Origin: Umezawaea endophytica
Lineage (GTDB): Bacteria; Actinomycetota; Actinomycetes; Mycobacteriales; Pseudonocardiaceae
Reading direction: 5' to 3'
Assembly: GCF_025061645.1 (NCBI RefSeq)
Contig: NZ_JANYMP010000006.1
Span: forward strand, 266,434 to 330,433
DNA length: 64,000 nucleotides
Shown here: positions 1-8,352 of the stretch, piece by piece
How positions within the stretch are numbered: the stretch's first letter is position 1
Layout of the letters: each line of letters opens with the position of its first letter
Notes under the pieces: generated by a model
The model's input: only the letters and a program-made list of their open reading frames with translations
Told to the model about the DNA's origin: nothing
Databases searched by the model: none
Made by a program: the position numbers and the translations under genes

Positions 1-1
1 C

Positions 2-1036
2 ATCGCGACGATGCTGATCGGCCTGCTGCCCACGCACGCGGCCATCGGCGGGGCGGCGGGCGTGCTGCTCGTCGTCCTGCGGTTCGCGCAGGGCGTCGGC
101 CTCGGAGGCGAGTGGGGCGGCGCCGTCCTGCTGTCCAGCGAGTACGGCAACCCCAAGCAGCGGGGGTTCTGGGCCTCGGCGGCGCAGATCGGGCCGCCCG
201 CGGGGAACCTGATGGCGAACGGCGTGCTGGCGCTGCTGGGCGCGGTGCTCAGCGAGGACCAGTTCCTGTCGTGGGGCTGGCGGGTCGCGTTCCTGCTGTC
301 GGCGGTGCTCGTGGTGTTCGGCCTGTGGATCCGGCTGAAGCTGGAGGAGACGCCGGTGTTCAAGGCGATCCAGGAGCGCGGCGACCGGCCGACCGCGCCG
401 ATCAGCGAGGTGTTCCGCACCCAGCGCAGGCCACTGGTGGCCGCCGTCCTGTGCCGCGTCGGCCCGGACGTCCTCTACGCGCTGTTCACCGTGTTCGTGC
501 TCACCTACATCACCACGCAGCTCGGCCTGCCGCGCAACGCGGGCCTGACCGCCGTGCTGATCGCGTCGGGGTTCCAGCTCTTCCTGATGCCGCTGGCGGG
601 CTGGCTGTCCGACCGGGTCAACCGGCGAGTCCTCTACGCGGGCGCGGCCGTCTGCGGCGCCGTCTGGCCGTTCGTCTTCTTCCCGCTGATCGACACCGGC
701 TCACGGCTGTTCCTGGTGCTGGGCATCGTGGTCGGGCTCGCGTTCCACGCGTTCATGTACGGCCCGCAGGCGGCGTTCATCTCGGAGCAGTTCACGCCGC
801 GGCTGCGCTACACCGGCAGCTCACTGGCGTACACCCTCGCCGGCGTGATCGGCGGAGCCGTCGCGCCGCTGGTGTTCACCGCGCTGCTGGCGGCGTTCGA
901 CACCTGGACGCTGGTCGCGGTCTACGTCGCCGTCGCCTGCGCCGTCACGCTGACCGGCCTGTACCTCGGGCGCGACCCGGAGGTCGAAGAGGTCGATCAG
1001 GCCCCGAGCAGCACCTTGAGCGTGGACTCCAGGTGA
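2..1036 (+). CDS. MFS transporter, metabolite:H+ symporter type, 5' truncated by window edge
   Basis: Inner-membrane major facilitator of the MHS (shikimate/ProP-like) group, inferred from the loop RFAQGVGLGGEWGGAVLLSSEY near the visible N-terminus and the mid-protein loop PLAGWLSDRVNRRVLYAG. The reading frame is open from base 2, so the start and first membrane helices lie outside the window. About 344 residues are visible with roughly nine hydrophobic segments. The substrate cannot be told from sequence. Its 3' end overlaps the end of the convergent GntR gene by 40 bp. The amidase and regulator next door suggest uptake of a carboxylate or amide that they process or sense; that link is inference. 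Confidence 0.85.
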   Translation: MATMLIGLLPTHAAIGGAAGVLLVVLRFAQGVGLGGEWGGAVLLSSEYGNPKQRGFWASAAQIGPPAGNLMANGVLALLGAVLSEDQFLSWGWRVAFLLSAVLVVFGLWIRLKLEETPVFKAIQERGDRPTAPISEVFRTQRRPLVAAVLCRVGPDVLYALFTVFVLTYITTQLGLPRNAGLTAVLIASGFQLFLMPLAGWLSDRVNRRVLYAGAAVCGAVWPFVFFPLIDTGSRLFLVLGIVVGLAFHAFMYGPQAAFISEQFTPRLRYTGSSLAYTLAGVIGGAVAPLVFTALLAAFDTWTLVAVYVAVACAVTLTGLYLGRDPEVEEVDQAPSSTLSVDSR

Positions 1037-1626
1037 GCGGTGATCGCCGCGGTGGCCGCCCCCACGTCCCCGGACTCCAGGGCGGCCACGATCGACTCGT
1101 GCTCCAGCAGCACGGCGTCCTGCCTGCCGGTGGCGCGGAACAGCGCCACCACACCGGCCCGCACCTGCCGGGCGCGCAGGCCCTCGTACACCTTGGTCAT
1201 CAGCTCGTTCCCCGTCGCCCGCACCAGGAGCGCGTGGAACTGCCGGTCGACGTCGATGAACTCGCGCGCGTCCGCCATGCCCCGCAACGCGGTCTGGCGC
1301 TCGATCGCCTCGCGCATGGCCCGCACGGGCGCGGTCCCGGCTTCGAGCACGCGCTCGGCCGCGAACCGCTCGACCACACCCCGCAGTTCCATCAGCTCGG
1401 CCACCTGGCGCCCGGAAACCGGTGCCACGTAAGCACCCTTCTTCGGCACGAGCTGGACGAGGTCCTCGGCGGCGAGCAGCAGCAGCGCCTCGCGGATGGG
1501 CGTGCGGGACACGCCGATGCGGTCGGCGACGTCCTGTTCGCTGATGAACCGGCCCTGCATCTCCGGGTCGGCCAGAATGGTGTCCTTGAGGAACTCGTAG
1601 GCCTTCTCGCGACCGGACACCTGCAT
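997..1626 (-). CDS. GntR-family transcriptional regulator, FadR/FCD subgroup
   Basis: Cytoplasmic DNA-binding regulator of 209 residues. The N-terminal winged helix spans about residues 5-70 (EFLKDTILADPEMQGRF, then the recognition region ADRIGVSRTPIREALLLL). An all-helical FCD ligand domain follows (about 75-205), with the acidic/His pattern ELRGVVERFAAERV and DRQFHALLVRATGN expected for metal-dependent carboxylate sensing. It is divergent from the amidase with only 29 bp between start codons. A TCTG-N5-CAGA inverted repeat sits in that gap, so it probably controls itself and the amidase. The ligand is unknown. The ATG has no obvious ribosome binding site and may be leaderless. Confidence 0.88.
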   Translation of the reverse strand: MQVSGREKAYEFLKDTILADPEMQGRFISEQDVADRIGVSRTPIREALLLLAAEDLVQLVPKKGAYVAPVSGRQVAELMELRGVVERFAAERVLEAGTAPVRAMREAIERQTALRGMADAREFIDVDRQFHALLVRATGNELMTKVYEGLRARQVRAGVVALFRATGRQDAVLLEHESIVAALESGDVGAATAAITAHLESTLKVLLGA

Positions 1627-1630
1627 ACTG

Positions 1631-1643
1631 TCTGTATACCAGA
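1631..1643. promoter_or_regulatory. Candidate GntR operator between divergent starts
   Basis: TCTGTATACCAGA: arms TCTG and CAGA are inverted around TATAC, and GTATAC inside is itself palindromic. It is 5 bp from the GntR ATG and 12 bp from the amidase GTG, where bound repressor would block both genes. Assignment to this GntR protein is inference. Confidence 0.5.
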
Positions 1644-1655
1644 GAGGATCACGCC

Positions 1656-2435
1656 GTGCGCGTAGCGCTTTGCCAGATCAGCTCGACCACCGACCCCGCG
1701 GCGAACCTGGAGCTGGTGCGCGACGGCGTCCGCCGGGCCGCCGCCGCGGGGGCCCGCGTCGTCCTGTTCCCCGAGGCGACCCAGTGCCGCTTCGGGGTGT
1801 CGCTCAAGCCCGTCGCCGAACCGCTGGACGGCCCGTGGGCCGCGGCCGTGCGCGCGATGGCCGTTGAGCACGGCGTGGTCGTGGTGGCGGGGATGTTCAC
1901 CCCGACCGAGGACGGCCGGGTGACCAACACGCTGCTGGTCACGAGCGCGGACGTGCACCTCGGCTACGACAAGATCCACCTGTTCGACGCCTTCGGGTTC
2001 CAGGAGTCGAGCACCGTCGCGCCCGGTTCCAAGCCGGTGACCGTCGAGGTCGACGGCACGACGCTGGGCATCGCCACCTGCTACGACATCCGCTTCCCCG
2101 AGCTGTTCCGCGCGCTGGCCGACCAGGGCGCCTCGGCGGTGCTGCTCGGCGCGTCCTGGGGCTCCGGGCCGGGCAAGGTGGAGCAGTGGGAACTCCTGGT
2201 CCGCGCCCGCGCCCTGGACTGCACGTCCTGGGTGCTCGCCTGCGGCCAGGCCGACCCCGGCGACCTGGGGACCACGGCCCCGACGGGTGTCGGGCACAGC
2301 ATGGCGGTGGGTCCGCTGGGCGCCGTCGTGGGCCGTCTCGGGGGTGAGCCGGACCTGCTGGTCGTGGACGTCGACGCGGAGGCGGTCCAGGACGCCCGCC
2401 GCACGCTGCCGGTGCTCGCGAACCGACGGCTCTGA
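1656..2435 (+). CDS. Carbon-nitrogen hydrolase (nitrilase-superfamily amidase)
   Basis: 259-residue cytoplasmic amidase of the nitrilase fold. The Glu-Lys-Cys triad is visible: E40 in LFPEATQC, K106 in YDKIHLF and C142 in ATCYDIRFPEL. Length is typical of the Nit/omega-amidase branches that hydrolyse small omega-amides or deaminated glutathione; the exact substrate is not readable. The GTG start is preceded by AGAGAGG eight bases upstream. It is transcribed away from the GntR gene and ends at a hairpin shared with nadC. The pairing with a carboxylate-sensing regulator and an MHS transporter suggests a small inducible catabolic unit. Confidence 0.88.
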   Translation: MRVALCQISSTTDPAANLELVRDGVRRAAAAGARVVLFPEATQCRFGVSLKPVAEPLDGPWAAAVRAMAVEHGVVVVAGMFTPTEDGRVTNTLLVTSADVHLGYDKIHLFDAFGFQESSTVAPGSKPVTVEVDGTTLGIATCYDIRFPELFRALADQGASAVLLGASWGSGPGKVEQWELLVRARALDCTSWVLACGQADPGDLGTTAPTGVGHSMAVGPLGAVVGRLGGEPDLLVVDVDAEAVQDARRTLPVLANRRL

Positions 2436-2452
2436 CCAGGCGTTCCGGCCGA

Positions 2453-2483
2453 GGTGGCGGCGCCGGGGTCCGACGCCGCCACC
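2453..2483. terminator. Bidirectional hairpin terminator between amidase and nadC
   Basis: Perfect 10-bp stem GGTGGCGGCG / CGCCGCCACC with an 11-nt loop, placed between two convergent stop codons. There is no T tract, as is common in high-GC actinobacteria. Confidence 0.6.
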
Positions 2484-2487
2484 CGGT

Positions 2488-3315
2488 TCAGCGCAGGTCC
2501 ATCCCCAGGTCCAACGCGGGTGAGGAGTGCGTCAGCCCGCCGACGGCCAGGTAGTCCACACCGGTTTCGGCGTAGGCGCGGGCCACGGCCAGGGTGAGAC
2601 CGCCGGACGCCTCCAGCTCCACCCCACCGGCCCGGCGAACGGCCTCCGCGCACATCTCCGGCGTGAAGTTGTCCAGCAGCACCAGTTCCGCGCCCTCGGC
2701 GACGGCCTCGTCGAGCTGGTCGAGGCTGTCCACCTCGACCTCGCAGAACAGGTGCGGGGCGTGGGCGCGGACCGCCGCCATGGCCGCCTTCACCGAACCC
2801 GCCGCCAGGACGTGGTTGTCCTTGATCAGCACGGCGTCGCCGAGACCCATCCGGTGGTTCACCCCGCCACCGCAGCGCACCGCGTACTTCTCCAGCAACC
2901 TCAACCCCGGCAACGTCTTCCGCGAGTCCCGGACCCGCGCCCCGGTGCCCGCCACCGCGTCGACCCACGCCGCCGTGGCGGTCGCGACGCCGGACAGGTG
3001 GGTGAGGAAGTTCAACGCCGTGCGCTCGGCGGTGAGGAGGTCGCGCACCCGGCCCCGCACGACCAGCGCGGGTTCGCCGGGCACGGCCTTCTCGCCGTCC
3101 GCGCGCTGGGACAGGACCTCCACGTCGGGGCCGAAGACCTCCAGCGCCACCGGGATGCCTGCCAGCACGCCCGCGGCGCGCGGGGTCAGTTCCGCGACCG
3201 CGACCGCGTCGGCGGGCACGGTCGCCTCGGTCGTCGCGTCCGGGCCGTAGTGGAGGTCCTCCTCCAGCGCCACGGCGATGGCGCGACGGGCGTCCTCCAG
3301 ATCCAGGGTGTTCAT
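2488..3315 (-). CDS. nadC: Quinolinate phosphoribosyltransferase (nicotinate-nucleotide pyrophosphorylase)
   Basis: Converts quinolinate and PRPP to nicotinate mononucleotide in de novo NAD synthesis; cytoplasmic. 275 residues, the normal length. Diagnostic stretches are TERTALNFLTHLSGVAT, RDSRKTLPGLRLLEKYAVRCGGG, HRMGLGDAVLIKDNH and the C-terminal barrel strands ELVLLDNFTPE and ASGGLTLAVARAYAETGVDYLAVGGLTHS, including the conserved Arg/Lys residues that grip quinolinate. Last gene of nadA-nadB-nadC: its ATG overlaps the nadB stop (ATGA), so translation is coupled. Expected to be repressed with the operon by the divergent NrtR. Confidence 0.97.
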   Translation of the reverse strand: MNTLDLEDARRAIAVALEEDLHYGPDATTEATVPADAVAVAELTPRAAGVLAGIPVALEVFGPDVEVLSQRADGEKAVPGEPALVVRGRVRDLLTAERTALNFLTHLSGVATATAAWVDAVAGTGARVRDSRKTLPGLRLLEKYAVRCGGGVNHRMGLGDAVLIKDNHVLAAGSVKAAMAAVRAHAPHLFCEVEVDSLDQLDEAVAEGAELVLLDNFTPEMCAEAVRRAGGVELEASGGLTLAVARAYAETGVDYLAVGGLTHSSPALDLGMDLR

Positions 3316-4931
3316 GCCGCTCCCCGAGCCAGGTACGGGTCCGCGAGCACGGGCTGGCCGGACGGCGTGAGCCGGACGACCTGGCTGCGGTGCCAGCGTT
3401 CCTCGTCACGTGCGGTGAAGTCCGTGCGGACGTGGCAGCCGCGCGACTCCGTGCGTTCGGCGGCGGCGGCGATGAGCGCCCGCGCCGCGAGCGTCAGTGC
3501 CGCGTCCTCCACCAGCCGCCGGGTGTCCAGGACCCGGTCGACGGTGGACAGGTCGAGCACCGAGCCGACGACCGCGAGGCCCTCGGCGTCCCGGCCGATG
3601 GCCGCGTAGCGGCTCATGACCCGTTGCAGCGAGTCGCGGTCGGCGACCGGCGCGGTCGGCAGCACCGGGTCGAGCGCGGTCTTCGGATCGGCCAGCGCGC
3701 CGAGGGCCAGGTCGGCGGCGATGGCCTCGGCGGCCCGCGTGCCGACGACCAGGCCCTCCAGCAAGCTGTTGGAGGCCAAGCGGTTCGCGCCGTGCAGGCC
3801 GGTGCGGGCGACCTCGCCCGCCGCGTACAGGCCGGTGACCGCGGTGCGCCCGTCCACGTCGGCCACCACGCCGCCGCAGGCGAAGTGCGCCGCCGGCGCG
3901 ACCGGGATGGGGTCGCGCGCCGGGTCGATGCCCGCCGCGACGCAGGCCGCGTGGACCGTCGGGAACCGGGTCGCCATCGAGCCGAGGCCGGTGGCGTCCA
4001 GGAACACGTGGTCGTCGACGCCGCCGGGCTCGTTCGCCATGTGCCGGGTGATGGCCGCCGCGACCACGTCGCGGGGAGCCAGGTCCTCCAGCGGGTGCAC
4101 GCCCTTCATGACGCGCGCGCCGGTCGCGTCGACCAGCACCGCGCCCTCGCCGCGCACGGCCTCCGTCACCAGCGGGCAGCGGCCACGAGCGCCGCGCCCG
4201 GTGTACAGGACGGTCGGGTGGAACTGGACGAACTCGACGTCCGCCGCCATCGCGCCCGCCCGCATGGCCAGCGCGAGACCGTCGCCGGTCGCCACCTCGG
4301 GGTTGGACGTGGCCTGGTAGAGCTGGCCGAGACCGCCGCTGGCGAGCAGCACGGCGGGCGCGCCGATCGCACCGGGCACGCCGTTGCCGTCCAGCACCAG
4401 CAGCCCGCACACCGCGCCGAGCGGGGTGCGCAGCGCGTCGACCGCGACGTGCTGCTCCAGCACCGGGAGCCTGCCGTCGGTGGTCGCCGCGAGCAGCGCC
4501 CGTTCGACCTCGGCGCCGGTCGCGTCGCCGCCGGAGTGCACCACGCGGAACGCCGTGTGGCCGCCCTCGCGGGTGCGGGCCAGGTGGCCGTCGGGCTTCG
4601 AGTCGAAGACCGCGCCGCGCTCCCGCAGCCGCTGCACCGCCTCCGGACCACCGGAGATGACCGCCGAGACGGCGTCCTCGTCGCACAGGCCCGCGCCCGC
4701 GACGAGCGTGTCGGCGACGTGCGCGCCGACCGTGTCGCCCTCGTCGTGCTCACCGGGCAGCACGACGGCGACGCCGCCCTGCGCCCAGCGCGTGTTGCCG
4801 TCCGGCCCGCTGGCCTTGGTGACGACGAGGACCCGCAGGCCCAGCTCGTGGGCGCGCAGCGCGGCCGTCAGACCTGCCACGCCCGTGCCGACCACGACGA
4901 GGTCGGCGCGGGCCTCCCACTGGGCCTTCAC
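3312..4931 (-). CDS. nadB: L-aspartate oxidase
   Basis: FAD enzyme oxidising L-aspartate to iminoaspartate, the substrate of NadA. 539 residues from the GTG chosen here, which overlaps the nadA stop by 4 bp (GTGA). A longer open frame runs upstream but only mirrors nadA and is not coding. The FAD-binding motif [13 protein letters not shown] lies near residue 14. Active-site regions include [40 protein letters not shown] and [21 protein letters not shown]. Followed directly by nadC, also overlapping, so the three NAD genes form one coupled transcript. Confidence 0.97.
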   Translation of the reverse strand: MKAQWEARADLVVVGTGVAGLTAALRAHELGLRVLVVTKASGPDGNTRWAQGGVAVVLPGEHDEGDTVGAHVADTLVAGAGLCDEDAVSAVISGGPEAVQRLRERGAVFDSKPDGHLARTREGGHTAFRVVHSGGDATGAEVERALLAATTDGRLPVLEQHVAVDALRTPLGAVCGLLVLDGNGVPGAIGAPAVLLASGGLGQLYQATSNPEVATGDGLALAMRAGAMAADVEFVQFHPTVLYTGRGARGRCPLVTEAVRGEGAVLVDATGARVMKGVHPLEDLAPRDVVAAAITRHMANEPGGVDDHVFLDATGLGSMATRFPTVHAACVAAGIDPARDPIPVAPAAHFACGGVVADVDGRTAVTGLYAAGEVARTGLHGANRLASNSLLEGLVVGTRAAEAIAADLALGALADPKTALDPVLPTAPVADRDSLQRVMSRYAAIGRDAEGLAVVGSVLDLSTVDRVLDTRRLVEDAALTLAARALIAAAAERTESRGCHVRTDFTARDEERWHRSQVVRLTPSGQPVLADPYLARGAA

Positions 4932-5947
4932 TCGCCGCCGCCGGGCTTGCCGATCTCGATCATGCGCTGCACCGACGCCTGCGCCCGCTTCGCGGTCTCC
5001 AGGTCGACGTGCACCTCGTCCTTGTTCTCCCGCAGGCAGCGCAGCAGCGCGGTCGGGGTGATCATCTTCATGTACCTGCACGACGCCCGGTCGTTCACCG
5101 CGCGGAAGTCGATCTCCGGCGCGGCCTTGCGGAGCTGGTGCAGCATCCCGACCTCGGTCGCGACCAGGACGGACTTCGCCGTGGTGCCGCGGGCGGCGGT
5201 GATCATGTCGCCGGTCGAGAGGATGCGGACCTGGTTCGCCGGGACGATCCCCTCGCCCGCCAGGTAGAGCGCCGACGTGGCGCAGCCGCACTCCGGGTGG
5301 ATGAACAGGTCGGCCTCGGGGTCCTCGGCCGCGCGCGCCGCGAGTTCCGGGCCGTTGATGCCCGCGTGCACGTGGCACTCGCCCGCCCAGATGTGCAGGT
5401 TCTCGCGGCCGGTCTCGCGCTTCACGTGCGCGCCCAGGAACTGGTCCGGCAGGAACAGCACCTCGCGGTCGGCCGGGATCGAGGCGACGACGTCGACCGC
5501 GTTCGACGACGTGCAGCAGATGTCCGTCTCGGCCTTCACCTCGGCGGTCGTGTTCACGTACGACACGACGACCGCGCCGGGGTGCTCGGCCTTCCAGGCG
5601 CGCAGTTCGGCGCCGGTGATCGAGTCGGCCAGCGAGCAGCCCGCCCGCTCGTCCGGGATCAGCACGGTCTTCTCGGGCGCCAGGATCTTCGCCGTCTCGG
5701 CCATGAAGTGGACGCCGCAGAAGATGATCGTGGACGCGTCGCTGGCGGCCGCGATCCGGCTCAGCGCGAGCGAGTCGCCCGTGTGGTGGGCGATGTCCTG
5801 GATCTCGGGCAACTGGTAGTTGTGGGCGAGGATGACCGCGTCGCGCTGCCGGGCGAGTTCGAGCACCTCCGCGCGCCAGGACGCGTCGGCTTCGATGCCG
5901 TCGTACGCGCCGTCAGAGGTTCGCTCCACATATGCGGTAGCGACCAT
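4928..5947 (-). CDS. nadA: Quinolinate synthase (4Fe-4S)
   Basis: Condenses iminoaspartate with dihydroxyacetone phosphate to quinolinate. 339 residues. Cluster cysteines are visible in [10 protein letters not shown] (about residue 77), in the CCTSSNA segment (about 144) and in [15 protein letters not shown]. Substrate motifs [23 protein letters not shown] and [14 protein letters not shown] are also present. The ATG at 5947 is chosen because CGAGGAGGAC lies just upstream; an in-frame extension to 6073 would run across the operator and the nrtR start. First gene of the operon, with a 23-bp palindrome 26 bp upstream and a TACTAT -10 candidate beyond it. Confidence 0.97.
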   Translation of the reverse strand: MVATAYVERTSDGAYDGIEADASWRAEVLELARQRDAVILAHNYQLPEIQDIAHHTGDSLALSRIAAASDASTIIFCGVHFMAETAKILAPEKTVLIPDERAGCSLADSITGAELRAWKAEHPGAVVVSYVNTTAEVKAETDICCTSSNAVDVVASIPADREVLFLPDQFLGAHVKRETGRENLHIWAGECHVHAGINGPELAARAAEDPEADLFIHPECGCATSALYLAGEGIVPANQVRILSTGDMITAARGTTAKSVLVATEVGMLHQLRKAAPEIDFRAVNDRASCRYMKMITPTALLRCLRENKDEVHVDLETAKRAQASVQRMIEIGKPGGGE

Positions 5948-5972
5948 GGGGTCCTCCTCGCGACTCTCCGAG

Positions 5973-5995
5973 GTTTTCGCCTTTGGGTCGAAAAC
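5973..5995. promoter_or_regulatory. NrtR operator candidate in the nadA-nrtR divergent promoter
   Basis: A 23-bp inverted repeat with perfect arms GTTTTCG (5973-5979) and CGAAAAC (5989-5995) separated by 9 bp. It has the GT...AC ends expected of an NrtR box and lies between nadA and the gene for the NrtR-type regulator, just downstream of the likely nadA start site. In this family ADP-ribose and related NAD metabolites release the repressor. Binding here is inference from position and symmetry. Confidence 0.8.
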
Positions 5996-6002
5996 GTGGC
6001 CG

Positions 6003-6009
6003 ATAGTAT
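6003..6009. promoter_or_regulatory. Overlapping divergent -10 elements for nadA and nrtR
   Basis: On the plus strand TAGTAT (6004-6009) ends 6 bp before the nrtR GTG, the spacing of a leaderless actinobacterial transcript. On the minus strand the same block reads TACTAT (6008-6003), placing the nadA start site next to the palindrome at 5973-5995. Confidence 0.5.
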
Positions 6010-6015
6010 CAGCCC

Positions 6016-6720
6016 GTGGGTCTCGCGGGACATGAGGTGTTGGCCGCAGTACTCCAGGTGAGAGCCGGATCACTCCAGGTCATGCTTTGGCGACGCGCTA
6101 GGGAGCCGCACGCTCACCGTTGGTCACTCCCCGGCGGAGCGCTCGGCGACCGCGAGGACATCGAGGCCTCCATCCGCCGCCAGCTCGCGGAGAAGGTCGA
6201 CGTCCGGCAGCTCTCCCACGTCGAGCAGCTCTCGGTCTTCAGCGCCCCGGACCGCGTCCCCGGACCACGGGTCGTCGCCACCGCGTTCCTCGGCCTGGTC
6301 CCCTCCGACATCGACCCCGTGGTGCCCTCGGACACCGGCTGGTTCCCCGTGTCGGGCCTGCCGGACACCGCGTTCGACCACCAGGCGATCATCCACAAGG
6401 CGCGGCACCGGCTGGGCTCGAAGCTCTCGTACACGAACCTCGGTTTCGCCTTGGCGCCACCGGACTTCACCATCTCCGCGCTGCGCGAGCTGTACTCGGC
6501 GGCACTGGGCTACCGGGTGTCCGCCACGAACCTGCAACGCGTGCTCTCCCGACGTGGCCTGCTGGAACCCACCGGCGACACATCACCCCCCGGCCCCACC
6601 GGAGGCCGTCCCGCCGCGCTTTTCCGTTTCAGCGCAAGGGGAATCCGGGTGACCGATCAGTTCGCCGTGCTCCGACCCCCGTCCGCGGGCCGTCCGGCGG
6701 GCACGACCGCCACGTCGTAA
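6016..6720 (+). CDS. nrtR: NrtR-type Nudix transcriptional regulator of NAD synthesis
   Basis: 234 residues: an N-terminal Nudix-fold sensor (about 5-145) and a C-terminal winged helix (about 150-220). The Nudix box ([25 protein letters not shown]) lacks the canonical REExxEE catalytic glutamates, as expected for a sensor rather than a hydrolase. The segment [47 protein letters not shown] matches NrtR DNA-binding regions. It is divergent from nadABC with a palindrome between, as in mycobacteria where the homologue represses nadABC. Probably leaderless. It may be co-transcribed with the next gene 10 bp downstream. Confidence 0.92.
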   Translation: MGLAGHEVLAAVLQVRAGSLQVMLWRRAREPHAHRWSLPGGALGDREDIEASIRRQLAEKVDVRQLSHVEQLSVFSAPDRVPGPRVVATAFLGLVPSDIDPVVPSDTGWFPVSGLPDTAFDHQAIIHKARHRLGSKLSYTNLGFALAPPDFTISALRELYSAALGYRVSATNLQRVLSRRGLLEPTGDTSPPGPTGGRPAALFRFSARGIRVTDQFAVLRPPSAGRPAGTTATS

Positions 6721-6730
6721 CGTTGGTCGC

Positions 6731-7411
6731 GTGACCGAGACGCTCCCGCTCTTCCCGCTGGGCACCGTCCTGCTGCCCGGAGCGTCACTGCCCCTGCACA
6801 TCTTCGAGCCCCGGTACCGGCAGTTGACCGTCGACCTGGTGACCGGGGTGCTGCCCGACCGGCAGTTCGGGGTGGTGGCGATCCGCGAGGGTTGGGCGAT
6901 GGGCACGGACAACGTCGCCTCGCTGCGGGACGTGGGGTGTTCCGCGTTGTTGCGGGAGGCCCGGCGGTTGAACGACGGGCGGTTCGACATCGTGACCAGG
7001 GGGGAGCAGCGGTTCCGGCTGCTGTCCGTGGATCACCGGTCCGCGCCCTATCTGGTGGGCGAGGTGGAGTGGTTGCCGGACTCGCCCACGCCTTCGCCGG
7101 TGGAGGAGGTGTTGCCGTTGATGGCGGATTCCGCTCGGGCCGCGCACCAGCGGTATTGCGCCGCGGCTTGGCATCAGGAGGATTGGGCGCCTCCTCCGGC
7201 TGAGACGACCCATGATCTTTTGTCGTACCTGTTGGCCGGGGATTGTTTGTTGGCGTTGGAGGATCGGCAGAGGTTGTTGGAGGAGACTTCGGCTGCTCGG
7301 CGGTTGAGGTTGGTGCGGAAGATGCTGCATCGGGAGGCCGGGATCTTGGATGCGCTGCATGCGGTGCCGGTGCCGTTGGCGGAGTTCGGGCATGTGCCGC
7401 ATCCGAATTGA
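6731..7411 (+). CDS. Lon N-terminal (substrate-binding) domain protein
   Basis: 226 residues matching the stand-alone Lon LAN/PUA-like domain: N-terminal LPLFPLGTVLLPGASLPLHIFEPRYRQLT and FDIVTRGEQRFRLLSVD. There is no AAA ATPase or protease domain, so it is not a Lon protease. A helical C-terminal part (about 120-215) resembles the Lon linker. The cellular role of such orphans is unsettled. The GTG start lies 10 bp after nrtR stop. Codon use drifts toward TTG leucine codons in its second half, unlike the CTG/CTC-rich neighbours. Confidence 0.85.
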   Translation: MTETLPLFPLGTVLLPGASLPLHIFEPRYRQLTVDLVTGVLPDRQFGVVAIREGWAMGTDNVASLRDVGCSALLREARRLNDGRFDIVTRGEQRFRLLSVDHRSAPYLVGEVEWLPDSPTPSPVEEVLPLMADSARAAHQRYCAAAWHQEDWAPPPAETTHDLLSYLLAGDCLLALEDRQRLLEETSAARRLRLVRKMLHREAGILDALHAVPVPLAEFGHVPHPN

Positions 7412-7437
7412 TCGAGTTCCGGGTTTTGGTGGTGGGT

Positions 7438-7551
7438 GGCCGATTTGACTTGGGGCCCCTAGATTTGCCCCTTCGCCGGGCAATAAGGGCGGAGGGTGAA
7501 GCTGCCGCCCGGCGCAAGTTTAAGGGGCAAATCCCCCAAGTAAAATCGGCC
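7438..7551 (+). repeat. Covarying hairpin element, copy A
   Basis: 114-bp element starting GGCCGATTTGACTTGGGG and ending CCCCAAGTAAAATCGGCC: 18-nt arms pairing except one conserved G-A mismatch. Inside are a CCCCTA bulge, a 12-bp stem (GATTTGCCCCTT with its exact complement), a CAAGTTT linker on the 3' side, an 8-bp stem (CGCCGGGC/GCCCGGCG), a 6-nt bulge AATAAG and a short apical hairpin with loop motif GGGTGAAG. It lies 27 bp after the Lon-domain gene. See copies at 20621, 32937 and 37543. Confidence 0.9.
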
Positions 7552-8279
7552 ACGGTTGGGTTGGCGGCGTGGCGTTGGGTGCGTGGTGGGGTGGGTGAGG
7601 GAAGGCAGTTGGGGCGGGGTTCTGACTGCTGGTTAGGGTCGTTTTTGTAGGTCTTCCGGGTTGAGCGAGACAGGTCCCTGGGAGGCATCGGCGGGCGGGG
7701 TACGCCCGAAGCATCGATGGTGTGCGGCGTGTTTGCTCCCGCTTCACACCTCCTTGCGCTGAACCACACCCGCAGCATGCGCGTCCTGCCGCGCCCACAT
7801 CACCTCACTTACCGCATCACCCTGCTCCACACCCGCATGACCTTGCCGCCCATCACCTTGCTCGCTCCACGCTGGCGTCCCATACGTCCCGCCACGCCCT
7901 CCGCACCTCTGCCCCAGCCGCTCCAACCCGCCCGTTCGCCCTCCACCGCCCTACCCCTGCCTGCCCACCGCTTGCCCTCTTTGCCTTGCCCCTGCCCTGC
8001 CTCGCCTTCTCTGCCCCACCTCGCCCTACCTGGCCTTTCTCCCTCTACCTGGCCTTCCCCCTCCCCTCGACCTCCCCCACCTGGCCTTTCTCCCTCCTTC
8101 CTCCCTCCTTCCTCCCTCCTTCCTCCCTCCTTCCTCCCTCCTTCCTCCCTCCTTCCTCCCTCCTTCCTCCCTCCTTCCTCCGCCTTCCCTCCCCCTCTCC
8201 TCCGCCTTCCCCAACCCTCCAGCACACACCCCCACGCCCCCGCACACCACCGGAACCTTCCACCGATTGCCCCATTGCC
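7552..8279. other. Non-coding region with a long polypyrimidine tract
   Basis: No supported gene. From about 7895 to 8235 the plus strand is almost entirely C and T. Open frames here are compositional (proline/serine on plus, glycine/arginine on minus) and have no domain or convincing start. The core is the 11-bp tandem repeat at 8098-8180. Such homopurine-homopyrimidine DNA can form triplexes or, on the G-rich strand, quadruplexes. Confidence 0.7.
8098..8180. repeat. 11-bp tandem repeat TTCCTCCCTCC, about 7.5 copies
   Basis: TT dinucleotides recur at 8098, 8109, 8120, 8131, 8142, 8153, 8164 and 8175, exactly 11 bp apart, with CCTCCCTCC between. The minus strand is GGAGGGAGGAA repeated. The array sits about 170 bp upstream of the MFS gene at 8353. 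Confidence 0.95.
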
Positions 8280-8296
8280 GGATTGTTCAACAATCC
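8280..8296. promoter_or_regulatory. Perfect 17-bp palindrome upstream of MFS-DUF1445 operon
   Basis: GGATTGTTCAACAATCC is a perfect inverted repeat around a central C, 57 bp before the MFS start. The core TTGTT-N-AACAA resembles GntR/FadR-type operators. No regulator gene is adjacent, so the binding protein is unknown; the GntR at 997-1626 is one candidate. Confidence 0.65.
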
Positions 8297-8352
8297 CCTA
8301 GTGTGTCCCACAGCACAACCATCCACGCTCACCACCACGCTGCGAGGTGCCC

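Noticed and set aside
4932-5378. N-terminal extension of nadB upstream of 4931
   Set aside because: The extension is antisense-like Arg/Gly-rich sequence over nadA in another frame; the GTGA overlap start gives a canonical FAD-binding N-terminus.
7438-7551. Calling the hairpin elements ordinary rho-independent terminators
   Set aside because: They lack T tracts, keep 18-nt end sequences and loop motifs, and one lies next to a normal terminator (37729-37765); ordinary terminators do not share sequence in this way.
7640-7740. Possible riboswitch in the region after the first hairpin element
   Set aside because: Short GC hairpins are present, but no known aptamer core could be matched and the nearest gene is more than 600 bp away.
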